From an uncultured Gammaproteobacteria bacterium (GTDB lineage: Bacteria > Pseudomonadota > Gammaproteobacteria > GCA-001735895): a DNA stretch of 64,000 nt. The stretch spans positions 124,001 to 188,000 of the forward strand of contig CAMYLU010000006.1 in the NCBI GenBank assembly GCA_947259485.1, read 5' to 3'. Below the pieces are notes generated by a model. The model had not been told where the DNA came from. It saw only the letters and a program-made list of their open reading frames with translations, and searched no databases. A program made the translations under genes and the position numbers. How positions within the stretch are numbered: the stretch's first letter is position 1; each line of letters begins with the position of its first letter. Shown here in pieces: positions 35,766 to 44,909 of the stretch.

Positions 35766-36155
35766 ATGGCTGAACAAGATATTAACCAATTCCTCGAAGG
35801 CGATGGCGTCGATACCGAGCGTGAAAAAATTATCGGTCAACATATCGGTTATCGTTACGATGTAAACCTGGTGCCCGACATGGAGCGTTGTACACCATTT
35901 CTGCACAAGTACATGGAGGTCATGGGCTGGACCGATCTGAACTGGCTCGAAGATGTTCACATGGGTTATGAAGAAGGCAATCCGGCAGTTTTCGATCGTA
36001 ATATCAACGGCTGGGTCACCATTCCCGATGATATCGAGTTGCCGGATAACCAGCAGGACCGCGATATGATCGCGCGCGAGCTACTGGTGAAATTCCAGAT
36101 GGCAAGTGGTCACCCGATGGTTGATTTGCGCAAGGCTTACGAAAAATTCGCCTGA
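35766..36155 (+). CDS. Unknown acidic protein at end of module A operon
   Basis: A 129-residue soluble acidic protein starting 12 nt after the FMN subunit with a strong AGGAGG site, so it is firmly in the operon. It contains several W and D-rich segments (TPFLHKYMEVMGWTDLNWLEDVHMGYEEG and GWVTIPDDIELPDNQQDRD) and no cysteine cluster beyond one Cys. No equivalent follows the second module. It may be an accessory subunit of the synthase complex. I do not recognise the family. Confidence 0.75.
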   Translation: MAEQDINQFLEGDGVDTEREKIIGQHIGYRYDVNLVPDMERCTPFLHKYMEVMGWTDLNWLEDVHMGYEEGNPAVFDRNINGWVTIPDDIELPDNQQDRDMIARELLVKFQMASGHPMVDLRKAYEKFA

Positions 36156-36226
36156 TTATAATGCGCAATTGCAGCGAACCGTAACCAAGACTTACCGGTG
36201 GAACCTGTAATCTTTCGTTATTGTTT

Positions 36227-36243
36227 GGCACCAAAAAGGTGCA
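36227..36243. promoter_or_regulatory. NtrC-type operator upstream of amt
   Basis: GGCACC-AAAAA-GGTGCA matches the NtrC site TGCACC-N5-GGTGCA in 11 of 12 defined positions. It lies about 160 nt upstream of a sigma-54-like element, a usual distance for an enhancer, in the 326-nt spacer before the ammonium transporter gene. Confidence 0.55.
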
Positions 36244-36387
36244 TAGTAGTCATGTAAAGCTGGACCATAGCTATCGTTTTAGAGATTGGTTATGATTGCG
36301 GCAGTTGTATTCGCTTGCGGATAGAATCAAATAAGAATAACGCGAACCAGGGATTAACCGCGATTCTCGATTACACGGGAAAAAGTT

Positions 36388-36406
36388 CAGGAAAAATAAT
36401 TGCTTC
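36388..36406 (+). promoter_or_regulatory. Possible sigma-54 promoter for amt
   Basis: GG at 36390-36391 and TTGCTT with GC at 36402-36403 have the required 10-nt spacing. The -12 part is a full match; the -24 part (CAGGAA for TGGCAC) is weak. It is supported mainly by the NtrC-like site upstream. Confidence 0.35.
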
Positions 36407-36481
36407 TGCAGGGATGCAGTTGGTACACCTGTCGGAGAAACAGGCGTTTTAAAAACCTACTCTCAAAGGGGGAGATCTGAA

Positions 36482-37783
36482 ATGACACCTGAAGAACTAC
36501 AAGCCGCGATTGCGGCGGCCAATGAGATAAACCTCGAGGTTTATTACTATTGGTGTACGGCTATTATGATCCTGATTCATGCGGGATTCATGATGTATGA
36601 AATGGGGGCTTCGCGAGTCAAGCACACGCTTGCGGCTGGAACCAAAAATATCCTCGCATTCGCCTATATGATTCCTACCTTCTGGATGTTCGGTTGGTGG
36701 ATCTACCTGGCGATGACCAACGGCTTTGTTCCCGATTTCGAGGCGGGTGCCGCCGGCGTGCCATGGGGTGAAAACATGGGACCGAACCTGCAGGATAACG
36801 CTACTGGCGTGTTCTGGGGTGCGTTTACCCTGTTCGCCTGTACCACGGCTTCTATCATGTCCGGTGCGGTGATTGAACGCATTCGCATGACCGCGTTTAT
36901 AATTCTCGCCGTTATTCTGGGCTCGGTCGTCTGGATTCTGGCTGCGTCCTGGAGCTGGCATTACGCTGGCTGGATGGTGACTGGCTGGGGCTACCATGAT
37001 TTTGGTGCCTCCGGCTTGGTGCATATGGTCTCCGGCTTTTTCGCACTCGGTGTGCTGATTCATCTCGGACCGCGCATCGGCAAGTTCAACGCCGACGGCT
37101 CGGCTAACGTGATTCGCGGCCACAGCCTGCCGATGACCATGGTCGGCCTGATGCTCATCGTCGTCGGCTTCTTCGGCTTCCTCGGCGGCTGTCTGGTTTT
37201 CCCGGGTACCGGTATCAGCTGGTATGCTACCGAGTGGGCCAATATCTACGGCCAGCCGACGACTCTGTCGACTATCACTTTCAATACCCTGATGGGTGTA
37301 GCCGGCGGTATGATCGGCGCCTACATGTACACCCGCGATCCGTTCTGGATGATGTCCGGCGCGCTGTGTGGCATCATCTCGGTGGCCGCAGGCATGGACT
37401 TGTACTATCCCGGTCTGACTTTCGTACTGGCCTTCGTCGGTGGCATCGTTGGTCCGATCTCGGCCCGGTTCGTTGAAAAGTGTGGTATCGATGACGCGGT
37501 TGGTGCAGTTTCGGTACACGGTACCTGCGGTATTCTCGGTGTTCTTTTCGCCGGTATTTTCCTCGGTGGTTACCCGCAATTTTCGCCTGATATCCCGACC
37601 ATCACCTTCATGGGTCAGTTCAAGGGCATGATCGTTATGCTACTGCTCGGTCTGGTGCCTGGTTACGTTTTTGGTTGGCTGTTCAAGGCCATGGGCATTC
37701 TGCGCGCCGGTGACGGTGTTCAGGAAGTCGGTATGGACGTTGAAATCGAGGCCATGGCCTATCCCGAAGATATCAAGAGCTAA
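36482..37783 (+). CDS. amt: Amt-family ammonium/methylammonium transporter
   Basis: A 433-residue inner-membrane channel with 11 helices. The twin conducting histidines are His181 (GLVHMVSG) and His346 (VHGTCGILG), both in their normal contexts. The N-terminus has no cleavable signal. Amt proteins also carry methylammonium, which suits the neighbours. It is likely nitrogen-regulated from its own promoter. No glnK gene follows, unlike many amt loci. Confidence 0.93.
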   Translation: MTPEELQAAIAAANEINLEVYYYWCTAIMILIHAGFMMYEMGASRVKHTLAAGTKNILAFAYMIPTFWMFGWWIYLAMTNGFVPDFEAGAAGVPWGENMGPNLQDNATGVFWGAFTLFACTTASIMSGAVIERIRMTAFIILAVILGSVVWILAASWSWHYAGWMVTGWGYHDFGASGLVHMVSGFFALGVLIHLGPRIGKFNADGSANVIRGHSLPMTMVGLMLIVVGFFGFLGGCLVFPGTGISWYATEWANIYGQPTTLSTITFNTLMGVAGGMIGAYMYTRDPFWMMSGALCGIISVAAGMDLYYPGLTFVLAFVGGIVGPISARFVEKCGIDDAVGAVSVHGTCGILGVLFAGIFLGGYPQFSPDIPTITFMGQFKGMIVMLLLGLVPGYVFGWLFKAMGILRAGDGVQEVGMDVEIEAMAYPEDIKS

Positions 37784-37802
37784 CTAGAAGAGGAATATAG
37801 AT

Positions 37803-38018
37803 ATGTTTAATTCAAGTCCAATTGAAGTCTGGGAAGGCGCTGGCGTCTTCATGTCATTCGGTGCCAACACTGGCTGGACCCACCTCTGGTTCTGGCTGGC
37901 GGTGGTTGCCTGCATCGTGCCGCTTTTCATTACGCTCAAAACCGAGCAGCATCATGAAAACCAGCATACCTTCCGCGAGGGTGACAGTGACAGCACCCAT
38001 GGAGTAGAAAGAAAGTAG
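37803..38018 (+). CDS. Tiny single-helix membrane protein behind amt
   Basis: A 71-residue protein, 19 nt after amt and before a strong terminator, so cotranscribed. One membrane helix (about residues 25-45, HLWFWLAVVACIVPLFITL) is followed by a charged His/Glu-rich cytoplasmic tail. It may regulate or stabilise the transporter. Not recognised. Confidence 0.7.
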   Translation: MFNSSPIEVWEGAGVFMSFGANTGWTHLWFWLAVVACIVPLFITLKTEQHHENQHTFREGDSDSTHGVERK

Positions 38019-38041
38019 GCATAACCCGGCTTGTCAAAGCC

Positions 38042-38073
38042 AGCCCCGCCCGCTTTCGGGCGGGGCTTTTTTT
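38042..38073 (+). terminator. Strong rho-independent terminator
   Basis: An 11-bp perfect G/C-rich stem (AGCCCCGCCCG with CGGGCGGGGCT), CTTT loop and a T7 run, closing the amt transcript. Confidence 0.95.
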
Positions 38074-38214
38074 ACCCCTGATGGAAGCCACCGGTAGTGC
38101 AGAGAATCGGTCGTTTCTGCGAATAAAGGTGACTATTTCGCGCAGTATTTGGTGCTGGGACGAAGCTAAAATCCGCCCTTATACTCAGCTAAATATAAAC
38201 GGGAGACAGATAAA

Positions 38215-39093
38215 GTGACGACGATCATCGACGGCAAGGCATTTTCGGCAAATCTTCGCGGCGAGATCGCGCGCAAGGTTGCGTTGGTAAAAGAGAATCA
38301 TTCGATTACTCCGGGACTGGCCGTAGTGCTGGTCGGCGAAGACCCGGCGAGCCAGGTTTATGTTCGCAGTAAGGGCAAGCAAACCCAGGAAGCGGGGATG
38401 AATTCCTACGAGCATAAGCTCGACGCAAGCACCAGCCAACAAGATCTGCTGAAGTTGATCGATCAATTGAATAACGATCCGGATGTTCATGGCATCCTGG
38501 TGCAGCTGCCACTACCTGACCATATCGACGAGGAAGCGGTGATTAACTCGGTTTCGGCCGATAAGGACGTCGACGGTTTTCACCTGTCAAATGTCGGTCG
38601 ACTCTCGATCGGTGCCGAGGGTATCGTGCCCTGTACGCCGCTGGGATCAATGATGATGCTCAAGGATCATCTGGGAGACCTGTCGGGAATGAAGGCGATA
38701 GTAGTCGGGCGCTCGAATATCGTCGGCAAGCCGATGGCGGCGCTGCTGTTAAAGGAAAGCTGTACCGTCACGATTGCACATTCGCGGACCCGGGATCTAC
38801 CGGGTGAGTGTCGCCAGGCAGATATCCTGGTGGCCGCGGTAGGACGACCCGAAATGGTTAAGGGTGACTGGATTAAACCGGGCGCCACGGTCATAGACGT
38901 TGGTATCAATCGAATCGAAAATGAAGATGGTACTACCCGCCTGGTAGGTGATGTCGAGTTTGAAAGCGCAGCTGAAGTTGCCGCTGCGATTACCCCGGTT
39001 CCGGGGGGTGTCGGCCCGATGACGATCGCGTGTTTGTTGCACAATACGCTGCAACAGGCCTGCCGACTGAATGGTGTCGATGTTCCGGAATAA
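38215..39093 (+). CDS. folD: Methylenetetrahydrofolate dehydrogenase/cyclohydrolase FolD
   Basis: A 292-residue bifunctional enzyme that oxidises 5,10-methylene-THF to 10-formyl-THF. The catalytic lysine block [31 protein letters not shown] and [17 protein letters not shown] are all present. It begins with GTG and a GGGAGA site. Here it would handle the methylene-THF formed by Tdm and by other folate-linked demethylases. It is separated from amt by a terminator and has its own promoter. Confidence 0.95.
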   Translation: MTTIIDGKAFSANLRGEIARKVALVKENHSITPGLAVVLVGEDPASQVYVRSKGKQTQEAGMNSYEHKLDASTSQQDLLKLIDQLNNDPDVHGILVQLPLPDHIDEEAVINSVSADKDVDGFHLSNVGRLSIGAEGIVPCTPLGSMMMLKDHLGDLSGMKAIVVGRSNIVGKPMAALLLKESCTVTIAHSRTRDLPGECRQADILVAAVGRPEMVKGDWIKPGATVIDVGINRIENEDGTTRLVGDVEFESAAEVAAAITPVPGGVGPMTIACLLHNTLQQACRLNGVDVPE

Positions 39094-39203
39094 AATGACG
39101 ATAACCGGCCGCGGAGCCAGCAATGTGAAACGTTGGTTTCGTCGTCAGAGTCCGATACGACGGACCGCTGCTTTCGCGTAACCTCGGGTAAGTCGATCTA
39201 ACG

Positions 39204-39581
39204 TCAGGGTGTAATTTCATCTTCAGAGAGGGCGCGGTTATTGCCGCGCAACATTACCAACAGGGTGCAGCCATTCGGAGTATGTGAGCTGTGTTTCGAA
39301 CCCGGCAGCAGGCGCACGAAATCGCCACTTCGGTAACTGGTACCATCGCAGTCGATCAATTCTCCCGCCATGACCAGGAATTCTTCGAAGCCCGTATGCT
39401 CGTGTGGCCTCGATTGCGATCCAGCTTCCATGCGTAACAAAAAACACTCGAATACCCCATTTGACAGATCGCCACTCAAGGTAATCCACGACATGCCCGG
39501 AATCGGCTCGCCGTAACGGTCATAGGGCTTGAAGTCATCATCTCGGGTGCTGATGATTTTTCGCAGGCTGGTATCTAACAT
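39204..39581 (-). CDS. Cupin-domain protein
   Basis: A 125-residue single cupin of the ChrR/anti-sigma C-terminal-like type. The metal-binding block RPHEHTGFEEFLVMAGE has the usual H-x-H and Glu, with GDFVRLLPGSKHSSHTPNG as the second cupin motif. It lies between folD and tmm, 83 nt behind tmm on the same strand. A role in amine or redox metabolism is not shown. Confidence 0.85.
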   Translation of the reverse strand: MLDTSLRKIISTRDDDFKPYDRYGEPIPGMSWITLSGDLSNGVFECFLLRMEAGSQSRPHEHTGFEEFLVMAGELIDCDGTSYRSGDFVRLLPGSKHSSHTPNGCTLLVMLRGNNRALSEDEITP

Positions 39582-39664
39582 GGTTTTCTTATGTCCCGGG
39601 ATATGAAAAAGCGTGGCCCTTTTGGACCGCGCTTTGGTTTTACTCGACCGCTCAAAGAATGTCG

Positions 39665-41005
39665 TCAGGTCTTTAGGTAAGCTTCCAGCGAATCATCGAG
39701 CGCGTCCTTCCAGGGGGTGTGATGCGCGGGTGCCATGGTGCCGGTCAGTGCTGATTTGTAGCCGTTGTCACGAAAGGTCATGATATTTTCCTTCTTGTGT
39801 TTTTTCCACTGGAAGAAAGCTTCATTCGCACCGGCACAATCAAACTCCGGATAGTCGGTCAGCGCCATCAGGTCCATGGTGTATTTGCCCTGGAACTCGA
39901 TGCAGGCGTAATCGTCGGCCAGGTTGTCTTCCGCCTCGCGCCAGTTATCGATATCGGCATGCATCTCGGCCTGCGACGGCAGATCGATACGTCCCATGAT
40001 GACGTCTCGTGCATACCAGGCCTGCGCGTCGAACATGTTGAAGGTATACCACTGGTCCTGCATCCCCAGGTACATCAGCTTGGGGTTGTGCTCCCAGACC
40101 ACGCCGTTGTAGAGGTTGACCGGGTAGAGGCGATTATTGGTTTTGAGCTTCAGATTCTCCGCCATGAACGGGAAGTGGTGCAGGTAACCGGTGCACAGGA
40201 TGATGGCGTCAACCTCGGCGGTGCTGCCGTCCTTGAAGGTGGCGGTATTGTTTTCGACCTTTTCCAGTAAGGGCACTTCCTGCCAGTTATCGGGCCACTT
40301 GTATCCCATCGGCGCTGTGCGGTGCGATACCGTGACCGATTTGCAGCCATACTTCCAGCACTGCGAACCGATGTCTTCGGCCGAGTAGGAAGTACCGATA
40401 ATCAGAATATCCTTATCCTTGAATTCCATCGCGTCACGAAAGTCATGCGCATGCAGTACCCGCCCGTTAAAGCCGTGGAACCCGGGAAACTCGGGCACGT
40501 TTGGGGTCGAGAAGTGACCTGAAGCAACTATTACGTTATCGAATTCCTCGGTGTACTCGACGTCCTTTTTTTCGTCCTGGACGGTAACGTGAAACATGCC
40601 CTCATGCTCGTCGTAGGCTACATGGCGCACTGGCGAATTAAATCGTATCCAGTCCCGCACCCCGGCTTTCTTCACGCGTCCCTCGATATAATCGAATAGC
40701 ACGGCACGCGGTGGGTAAGAGGCAATGGGACGGCCGAAATGTTCCTCGAAAGAGTAATCTGCAAATTCCAGGCCTTCTTTCGGACCATTGGACCAGAGGT
40801 AGCGGTACATGCTGCCGTGAACCGGCTCACCGTACTGGTCGAGGCCGGTGCGCCAGGTGTAATTCCATAGCCCACCCCAGTTGTCCTGCTTCTCGAAACA
40901 GACGATATCGGGAATGTCGGCCCCTTTTTCTTTTGCCGACTGGAAGGCTCTTAATTGCGCCAGGCCGCTGGGGCCGGCTCCGATAACTGCAACACGCTTG
41001 CTCAT
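39665..41005 (-). CDS. tmm: Trimethylamine monooxygenase Tmm
   Basis: A 446-residue flavin monooxygenase that oxidises trimethylamine to TMAO with NADPH and O2. FAD site [25 protein letters not shown] site [25 protein letters not shown] signature [12 protein letters not shown]. Long blocks that I recall from Methylocella and marine Tmm are nearly unchanged ([77 protein letters not shown]). Length matches Tmm. GGAGGATT precedes the start. Divergent from the XRE-cupin regulator gene. Confidence 0.95.
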   Translation of the reverse strand: MSKRVAVIGAGPSGLAQLRAFQSAKEKGADIPDIVCFEKQDNWGGLWNYTWRTGLDQYGEPVHGSMYRYLWSNGPKEGLEFADYSFEEHFGRPIASYPPRAVLFDYIEGRVKKAGVRDWIRFNSPVRHVAYDEHEGMFHVTVQDEKKDVEYTEEFDNVIVASGHFSTPNVPEFPGFHGFNGRVLHAHDFRDAMEFKDKDILIIGTSYSAEDIGSQCWKYGCKSVTVSHRTAPMGYKWPDNWQEVPLLEKVENNTATFKDGSTAEVDAIILCTGYLHHFPFMAENLKLKTNNRLYPVNLYNGVVWEHNPKLMYLGMQDQWYTFNMFDAQAWYARDVIMGRIDLPSQAEMHADIDNWREAEDNLADDYACIEFQGKYTMDLMALTDYPEFDCAGANEAFFQWKKHKKENIMTFRDNGYKSALTGTMAPAHHTPWKDALDDSLEAYLKT

Positions 41006-41216
41006 CTAATCCTCCAACTGACTGATTTTGATCGGTATTTTTATTTGGAAACGGTTTTAATTGTGAGCCGTCAAGGTTAGGGAATATCACCGCGATGGTC
41101 AACCACATGGCCCGGAATCAGTATTTATTTTTAGCGGTTTTCGATTACAGCAGATTTGCAATCGAAAGCGCGCTGATGTTTGATAGGCCACCAGTCAAAA
41201 ACCGCAGCAAGTGCCG

Positions 41217-41849
41217 ATGCCCGATCCTGATAAGCAGCCAGACGATGACGCATTGATGTCCCAACAGCATAGCGTTGAGGCGCTCGAAATCGCAATTGGC
41301 AAGCAGGTGCGTACGTCGCGCAAGCGCCTGAATCTAACCGTCGCCGCGCTTGCCAAGCAGGCGCAGTTGTCGACCGGGATGTTGTCGAAAATCGAGAACG
41401 GTCAGACCTCGCCGTCACTGGCAACGCTAACCTCGCTCGCAAACGCATTGCAGGTTCCGGTGACCTCGTTTTTTCGAGGCTACGAGGAACAACGTGACGT
41501 CACCTATATCAAGGCAGGCGAGGGGTTGCCGATAGAGCGCCGCGGTTCGGGTGCCGGGCATCAATACCAGTTACTCGGGCACACCATTGGCAAGCCGTAT
41601 AATATCGAACCCTACCTGATCACGATCGACGATCAGTCCGAAGTGTTTCCTGTGTTTCAACATGCGGGTACCGAGCTGATTTATATGCTGGAAGGACGCG
41701 TGACTTACCGACACGCGAACAAAACCTATACCCTGCAGCCGGGTGACACACTTTTCTTCGATGCCGAGGCCTCGCATGGCCCGGACGAGATACAAAAACT
41801 GCCCTGTCGTTACCTTTCGATCATCATTTCCGAGGCAACAATCAGCTAG
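41217..41849 (+). CDS. XRE-cupin transcriptional regulator
   Basis: A 210-residue regulator with an N-terminal helix-turn-helix (KRLNLTVAALAKQAQLSTGMLSKIENGQTSPSLATLTSLANAL) and a C-terminal cupin (EPYLITIDD, HAGTELIYMLEGRVTYRH, LQPGDTLFFDAEASHGP). It belongs to the group that often senses small amines or amino acids. The start is uncertain among GTG 41211, ATG 41217 and ATG 41256. It lies between divergent tmm and the mgsABC-gmaS operon, 98 nt upstream of mgsA, and so probably controls one or both. Confidence 0.92.
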   Translation: MPDPDKQPDDDALMSQQHSVEALEIAIGKQVRTSRKRLNLTVAALAKQAQLSTGMLSKIENGQTSPSLATLTSLANALQVPVTSFFRGYEEQRDVTYIKAGEGLPIERRGSGAGHQYQLLGHTIGKPYNIEPYLITIDDQSEVFPVFQHAGTELIYMLEGRVTYRHANKTYTLQPGDTLFFDAEASHGPDEIQKLPCRYLSIIISEATIS

Positions 41850-41851
41850 TT

Positions 41852-41870
41852 AGTTTCCTGGTAGGAAACT
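41852..41870. promoter_or_regulatory. Perfect palindrome before mgsA, likely XRE operator
   Basis: AGTTTCCT-GGT-AGGAAACT is a perfect 8-bp inverted repeat with 3-nt spacer, 13 nt before a TTGACT hexamer and directly after the regulator stop codon. Confidence 0.55.
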
Positions 41871-41883
41871 TAATTTCATTTCA

Positions 41884-41912
41884 GTTGACTTGCTGAAACG
41901 CCTTGGGTAGCC
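41884..41912 (+). promoter_or_regulatory. Possible sigma-70 promoter for mgsABC-gmaS
   Basis: TTGACT, 17 nt, then TAGCCT. The -35 is good and the -10 weak, consistent with an activated promoter beside the palindrome at 41852-41870. Confidence 0.35.
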
Positions 41913-41947
41913 TAGGACGCCTGAATATCCTGCCCGGGGGGCGCGCC

Positions 41948-42847
41948 ATGTGTGGAATCGTAGGACTGTTTATCAAGAACCCCAAAATGGAAGCGGAACT
42001 CGGCAAATACCTGTCGTTGATGCTCGCGGAAATGACCGATCGTGGACCAGACAGCGCCGGTGCGGCGATCTACCACGACCCGGTAGCAGTGGGCGCGGCC
42101 AAGGTCACGGTGCTCTCTGAAGATCCGGAGTACCGCTGGGACGCGCTCACCCAGGAATTGCAACAAGCCTTCGGCCAGGACGCGGCGGTTGCGGTACATC
42201 GCGACCAGGCGGTGCTCAAGATCGGCACCAACCCGGCCGACGCGCAGCGCTGGTTGCAAGACAATCATCCCGAGCTGCGCATCAATAGCGCCGGTGAAAG
42301 TATCGAAATCTTCAAGGGCAAAGGTTCGCCGATCGAATTCATCAAGAATTTCGAGCTCGCGAGCTACAGCGGTAGCCATGCCCTGGGGCACACGCGCATG
42401 GCGACCGAATCAGCAATCACGACCGAGCACTCGCACCCGTTTTCGACCGGCCTCGATTTGTGTCTCGTACATAACGGCTCGCTGTCGAATCATAACCGCC
42501 TGCGGGAAGTGCTACGCAAGCGCGGGCTGACGTTTCAGACCGATAACGATAGCGAGGTCGCGGCCGGCTACCTCGCCTGGCGCCTGCACGAAGGGGACAC
42601 GCTGGATCAGGCCCTGCAGAACGCGTTGCGCGACCTCGATGGTTTTTACACTTTCGCCATCGGCAGCAAGGACGGTTTCGCCGTGCTGGTGGATCCGATC
42701 GGCTGCAAGCCGGCGGTCATGGCGGAAACCGAAGACTGGGCCGCGATGTCATCAGAGTTTCGTGCGATCGCGACCCTGCCCGGCGTCGACCAGGCCAAAA
42801 TATGGGAACCGACGCCGGCGAAAATCTACAGCTGGCACCAGGAGTAA
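41948..42847 (+). CDS. mgsA: N-methylglutamate synthase subunit A, class II amidotransferase (module B)
   Basis: A 299-residue Ntn-hydrolase with Cys2 nucleophile (MCGIVGLF), RGPDSAG, HTRMATESAI, VHNGSLSNH and DNDSEVAAG. It takes methylamine from gamma-glutamylmethylamide and channels it to the synthase. It is of the length of the GlxB/MgsA group in Rhizobiales and Roseobacters. First gene of a tight four-gene operon with GGGGGG 6 nt before the ATG. Confidence 0.8.
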   Translation: MCGIVGLFIKNPKMEAELGKYLSLMLAEMTDRGPDSAGAAIYHDPVAVGAAKVTVLSEDPEYRWDALTQELQQAFGQDAAVAVHRDQAVLKIGTNPADAQRWLQDNHPELRINSAGESIEIFKGKGSPIEFIKNFELASYSGSHALGHTRMATESAITTEHSHPFSTGLDLCLVHNGSLSNHNRLREVLRKRGLTFQTDNDSEVAAGYLAWRLHEGDTLDQALQNALRDLDGFYTFAIGSKDGFAVLVDPIGCKPAVMAETEDWAAMSSEFRAIATLPGVDQAKIWEPTPAKIYSWHQE

Positions 42848-42850
42848 GTC

Positions 42851-43531
42851 ATGCCGACATTCGATCTGAAAGACGTCGACGTGCGTGAACTGAACCAGGC
42901 GCTGCACGACGAGGCCTCGGCCGGTGCCGAGTTCAAGATCATCAATCCGAACGGCAAGCACTCGGTCGCGGTCGGTGCCATGTACTCGACGCAAATCGAT
43001 ATCGAGGGTCACGTCGGCTATTACTGTGCCGGCATGAACCAGCAGGCAACGGTCACCGTGCACGGTAACGCCGGTTCCGGTTGCGCAGAAAACATGACGT
43101 CGGGCCAGGTCAGGGTCAAGGGCAACGCGTCGCAATATTGCGGTGCGACCGCACATGGCGGCCTGCTCGTGGTCGAGGGCGACACCGCCGCGCGCTGCGG
43201 CATCTCGATGAAAGGAGTCGACATCGTCATCGGCGGGTCGGTTGGCAACATGTCTGCGTTCATGGCGCAAAGCGGGCACCTGGTTATTTGTGGCGATGCC
43301 GGCGAAGCCCTCGGCGACTCGATGTACGAGGCGCGTATCTATGTCGGCGGCGAAGTCGCGAGCCTCGGTGCGGACTGCATCGAAAAGCCGATAAAATCCG
43401 AGCACGAGGCAGAACTGAAAGAACTGCTTGGCCAGGCCGGCATCGACGCTGGCGATATTTCACGCTTCCGCCGCTACGGCTCGGCGCGCAAGCTGTACAA
43501 CTTCAACATCGACCACGCCGGCGAATACTAG
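42851..43531 (+). CDS. mgsB: N-methylglutamate synthase subunit B, GXGXG domain (module B)
   Basis: A 226-residue beta-helix subunit (GlxC/MgsB group) starting 3 nt after mgsA. Glycine repeats GNAGSGCAENMTSGQVRVKG, GLLVVEGDTAARCG, GGSVGNMSAFMAQSG and CGDAGEALGDSMYEARIYVGG correspond to the C-terminal domain of glutamate synthase. Shorter than the module A counterpart by 52 residues, mostly at the N-terminus. Confidence 0.8.
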   Translation: MPTFDLKDVDVRELNQALHDEASAGAEFKIINPNGKHSVAVGAMYSTQIDIEGHVGYYCAGMNQQATVTVHGNAGSGCAENMTSGQVRVKGNASQYCGATAHGGLLVVEGDTAARCGISMKGVDIVIGGSVGNMSAFMAQSGHLVICGDAGEALGDSMYEARIYVGGEVASLGADCIEKPIKSEHEAELKELLGQAGIDAGDISRFRRYGSARKLYNFNIDHAGEY

Positions 43532-43541
43532 GAGCGAGAAC

Positions 43542-44867
43542 ATGAGTGACCCAGAATTCAAATCCCGCCTGCGTGAATCGGCGACGTTTCCGCGCCACGT
43601 GATTGCGGAGATCCAGCGCGCCGCGCGCGAGGGTATTTACGATATCCGCGGTTTCGGCGCCAAGCGCCAGGTGCCCGATTTCGACGACCTGCTGTTTCTA
43701 GGCGCGAGCATGTCGCGCTACCCGCTGGAAGGCTACCGCGAGCGCTGTGACACCAGCGTCACGCTGGGCGCGCGTTTCGCGAAAAAACCGATCGAGCTGA
43801 AAATCCCGATTACCATCGCTGGTATGAGCTTCGGTGCGCTGTCGTCGCAGGCCAAGGAGTCGCTCGGCCGCGGTGCGAGTATAATGGGCACCAGCACGAC
43901 GACCGGCGATGGTGGCATGACGCCCGAGGAGCGCGGCCACTCCGACATTCTCGTCTACCAGTACCTGCCGTCGCGTTACGGTATGAACCCAGATGACCTG
44001 CGCAAGGCCGATGCGATCGAAGTAGTAGTCGGGCAGGGCGCCAAGCCTGGCGGCGGCGGCATGTTGCTGGGGCAGAAAATCAGCGACCGCGTCGCCGAGA
44101 TGCGTAACCTGCCGAAGGGAATCGATCAGCGCAGCGCCTGCCGGCATCCGGACTGGACCGGCCCCGACGATCTCGAGATCAAGATAGGCGAGCTGCGTGA
44201 AATCACCGACTGGCAAGTGCCGATCTATGTCAAGGTCGGCGCCACGCGAACCTTTTTCGACGTTACCCTTGCCGTCAAGGCCGGCGCCGACGTGGTCGTC
44301 GTAGACGGTATGCAGGGCGGCACCGCGGCTACCCAGGACGTATTCATCGAGCACGTCGGCATTCCAACCCTGCCGGCAGTGCGTCTCGCGGTCGAGGCGC
44401 TCAAGGAACTCGACATGCACCGCAAAGTGCAGCTGATCGTCTCTGGTGGCATCCGCAATGGTGCCGATACCGCCAAGGCGCTGGCGCTCGGTGCCGATGC
44501 GGTATCGATCGGCACCGCGGCGATGATCGCGCTCGGTGATAACAGTCCCGAGCACGAGGCCGAGTACAACAAGCTCGGCACGTCGGCAGGCTACTACGAC
44601 GACTGGCAGGACGGTTGCGATCCGAGCGGCATCTCGACCCAGGATCCGGAGCTGGCGCAGCGCCTGGATCCCGAGCTGGGTGGTCGCCGCATCGCTAACT
44701 ATCTCAACTGCATGACGCTGGAGACCCAGACCCTGGCGCGCGCCTGCGGCAAGAGTCACGTACATAACCTCGAACCCGAAGATATGGTAGCCTTAACTGT
44801 AGAAGCAGCCGCAATGGCAAAGATTCCGTTGGCAGGAACCTCCTGGATTCCAGGCAACGGATTTTAA
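43542..44867 (+). CDS. mgsC: N-methylglutamate synthase subunit C, FMN domain (module B)
   Basis: A 441-residue TIM-barrel synthase subunit (GlxD/MgsC group). FMN-site blocks GMSFGALSSQAKESLGRGA, KVGATRTFFDVTLAVKAGADVVVVDGMQGGTAATQD, SGGIRNGADTAKALALGADAVSIG. The Fe-S region here reads DDWQDGCDPSGIS, with fewer cysteines than module A (CYHCHTGRC), so the cluster may differ or be lost. The GOGAT-like reaction would give N-methylglutamate from 2-oxoglutarate and methylamine. AGGAG site before ATG 43542. Confidence 0.8.
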   Translation: MSDPEFKSRLRESATFPRHVIAEIQRAAREGIYDIRGFGAKRQVPDFDDLLFLGASMSRYPLEGYRERCDTSVTLGARFAKKPIELKIPITIAGMSFGALSSQAKESLGRGASIMGTSTTTGDGGMTPEERGHSDILVYQYLPSRYGMNPDDLRKADAIEVVVGQGAKPGGGGMLLGQKISDRVAEMRNLPKGIDQRSACRHPDWTGPDDLEIKIGELREITDWQVPIYVKVGATRTFFDVTLAVKAGADVVVVDGMQGGTAATQDVFIEHVGIPTLPAVRLAVEALKELDMHRKVQLIVSGGIRNGADTAKALALGADAVSIGTAAMIALGDNSPEHEAEYNKLGTSAGYYDDWQDGCDPSGISTQDPELAQRLDPELGGRRIANYLNCMTLETQTLARACGKSHVHNLEPEDMVALTVEAAAMAKIPLAGTSWIPGNGF

Positions 44868-44909
44868 AAATAAATTAACTTCGACAACCAATAATCGTAG
44901 GAGAAAGAA

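Noticed and set aside
35004-35960. A 318-codon open frame on the minus strand across the module A FMN subunit
   Set aside because: Antisense shadow over two confirmed genes.
36221-36243. TGGCAC near 36227 as a -24 promoter element
   Set aside because: No GC dinucleotide at the required 10-nt spacing; the sequence fits an NtrC operator instead.
36497-37579. A 360-codon open frame on the minus strand across amt
   Set aside because: It lies fully opposite a clear Amt gene, its product is His/Asn/Arg-rich without fold-like pattern, and it has no ribosome site.
43698-44765. A 355-codon open frame on the minus strand across mgsC
   Set aside because: Antisense shadow of a G/C-rich conserved gene; the composition is not protein-like.
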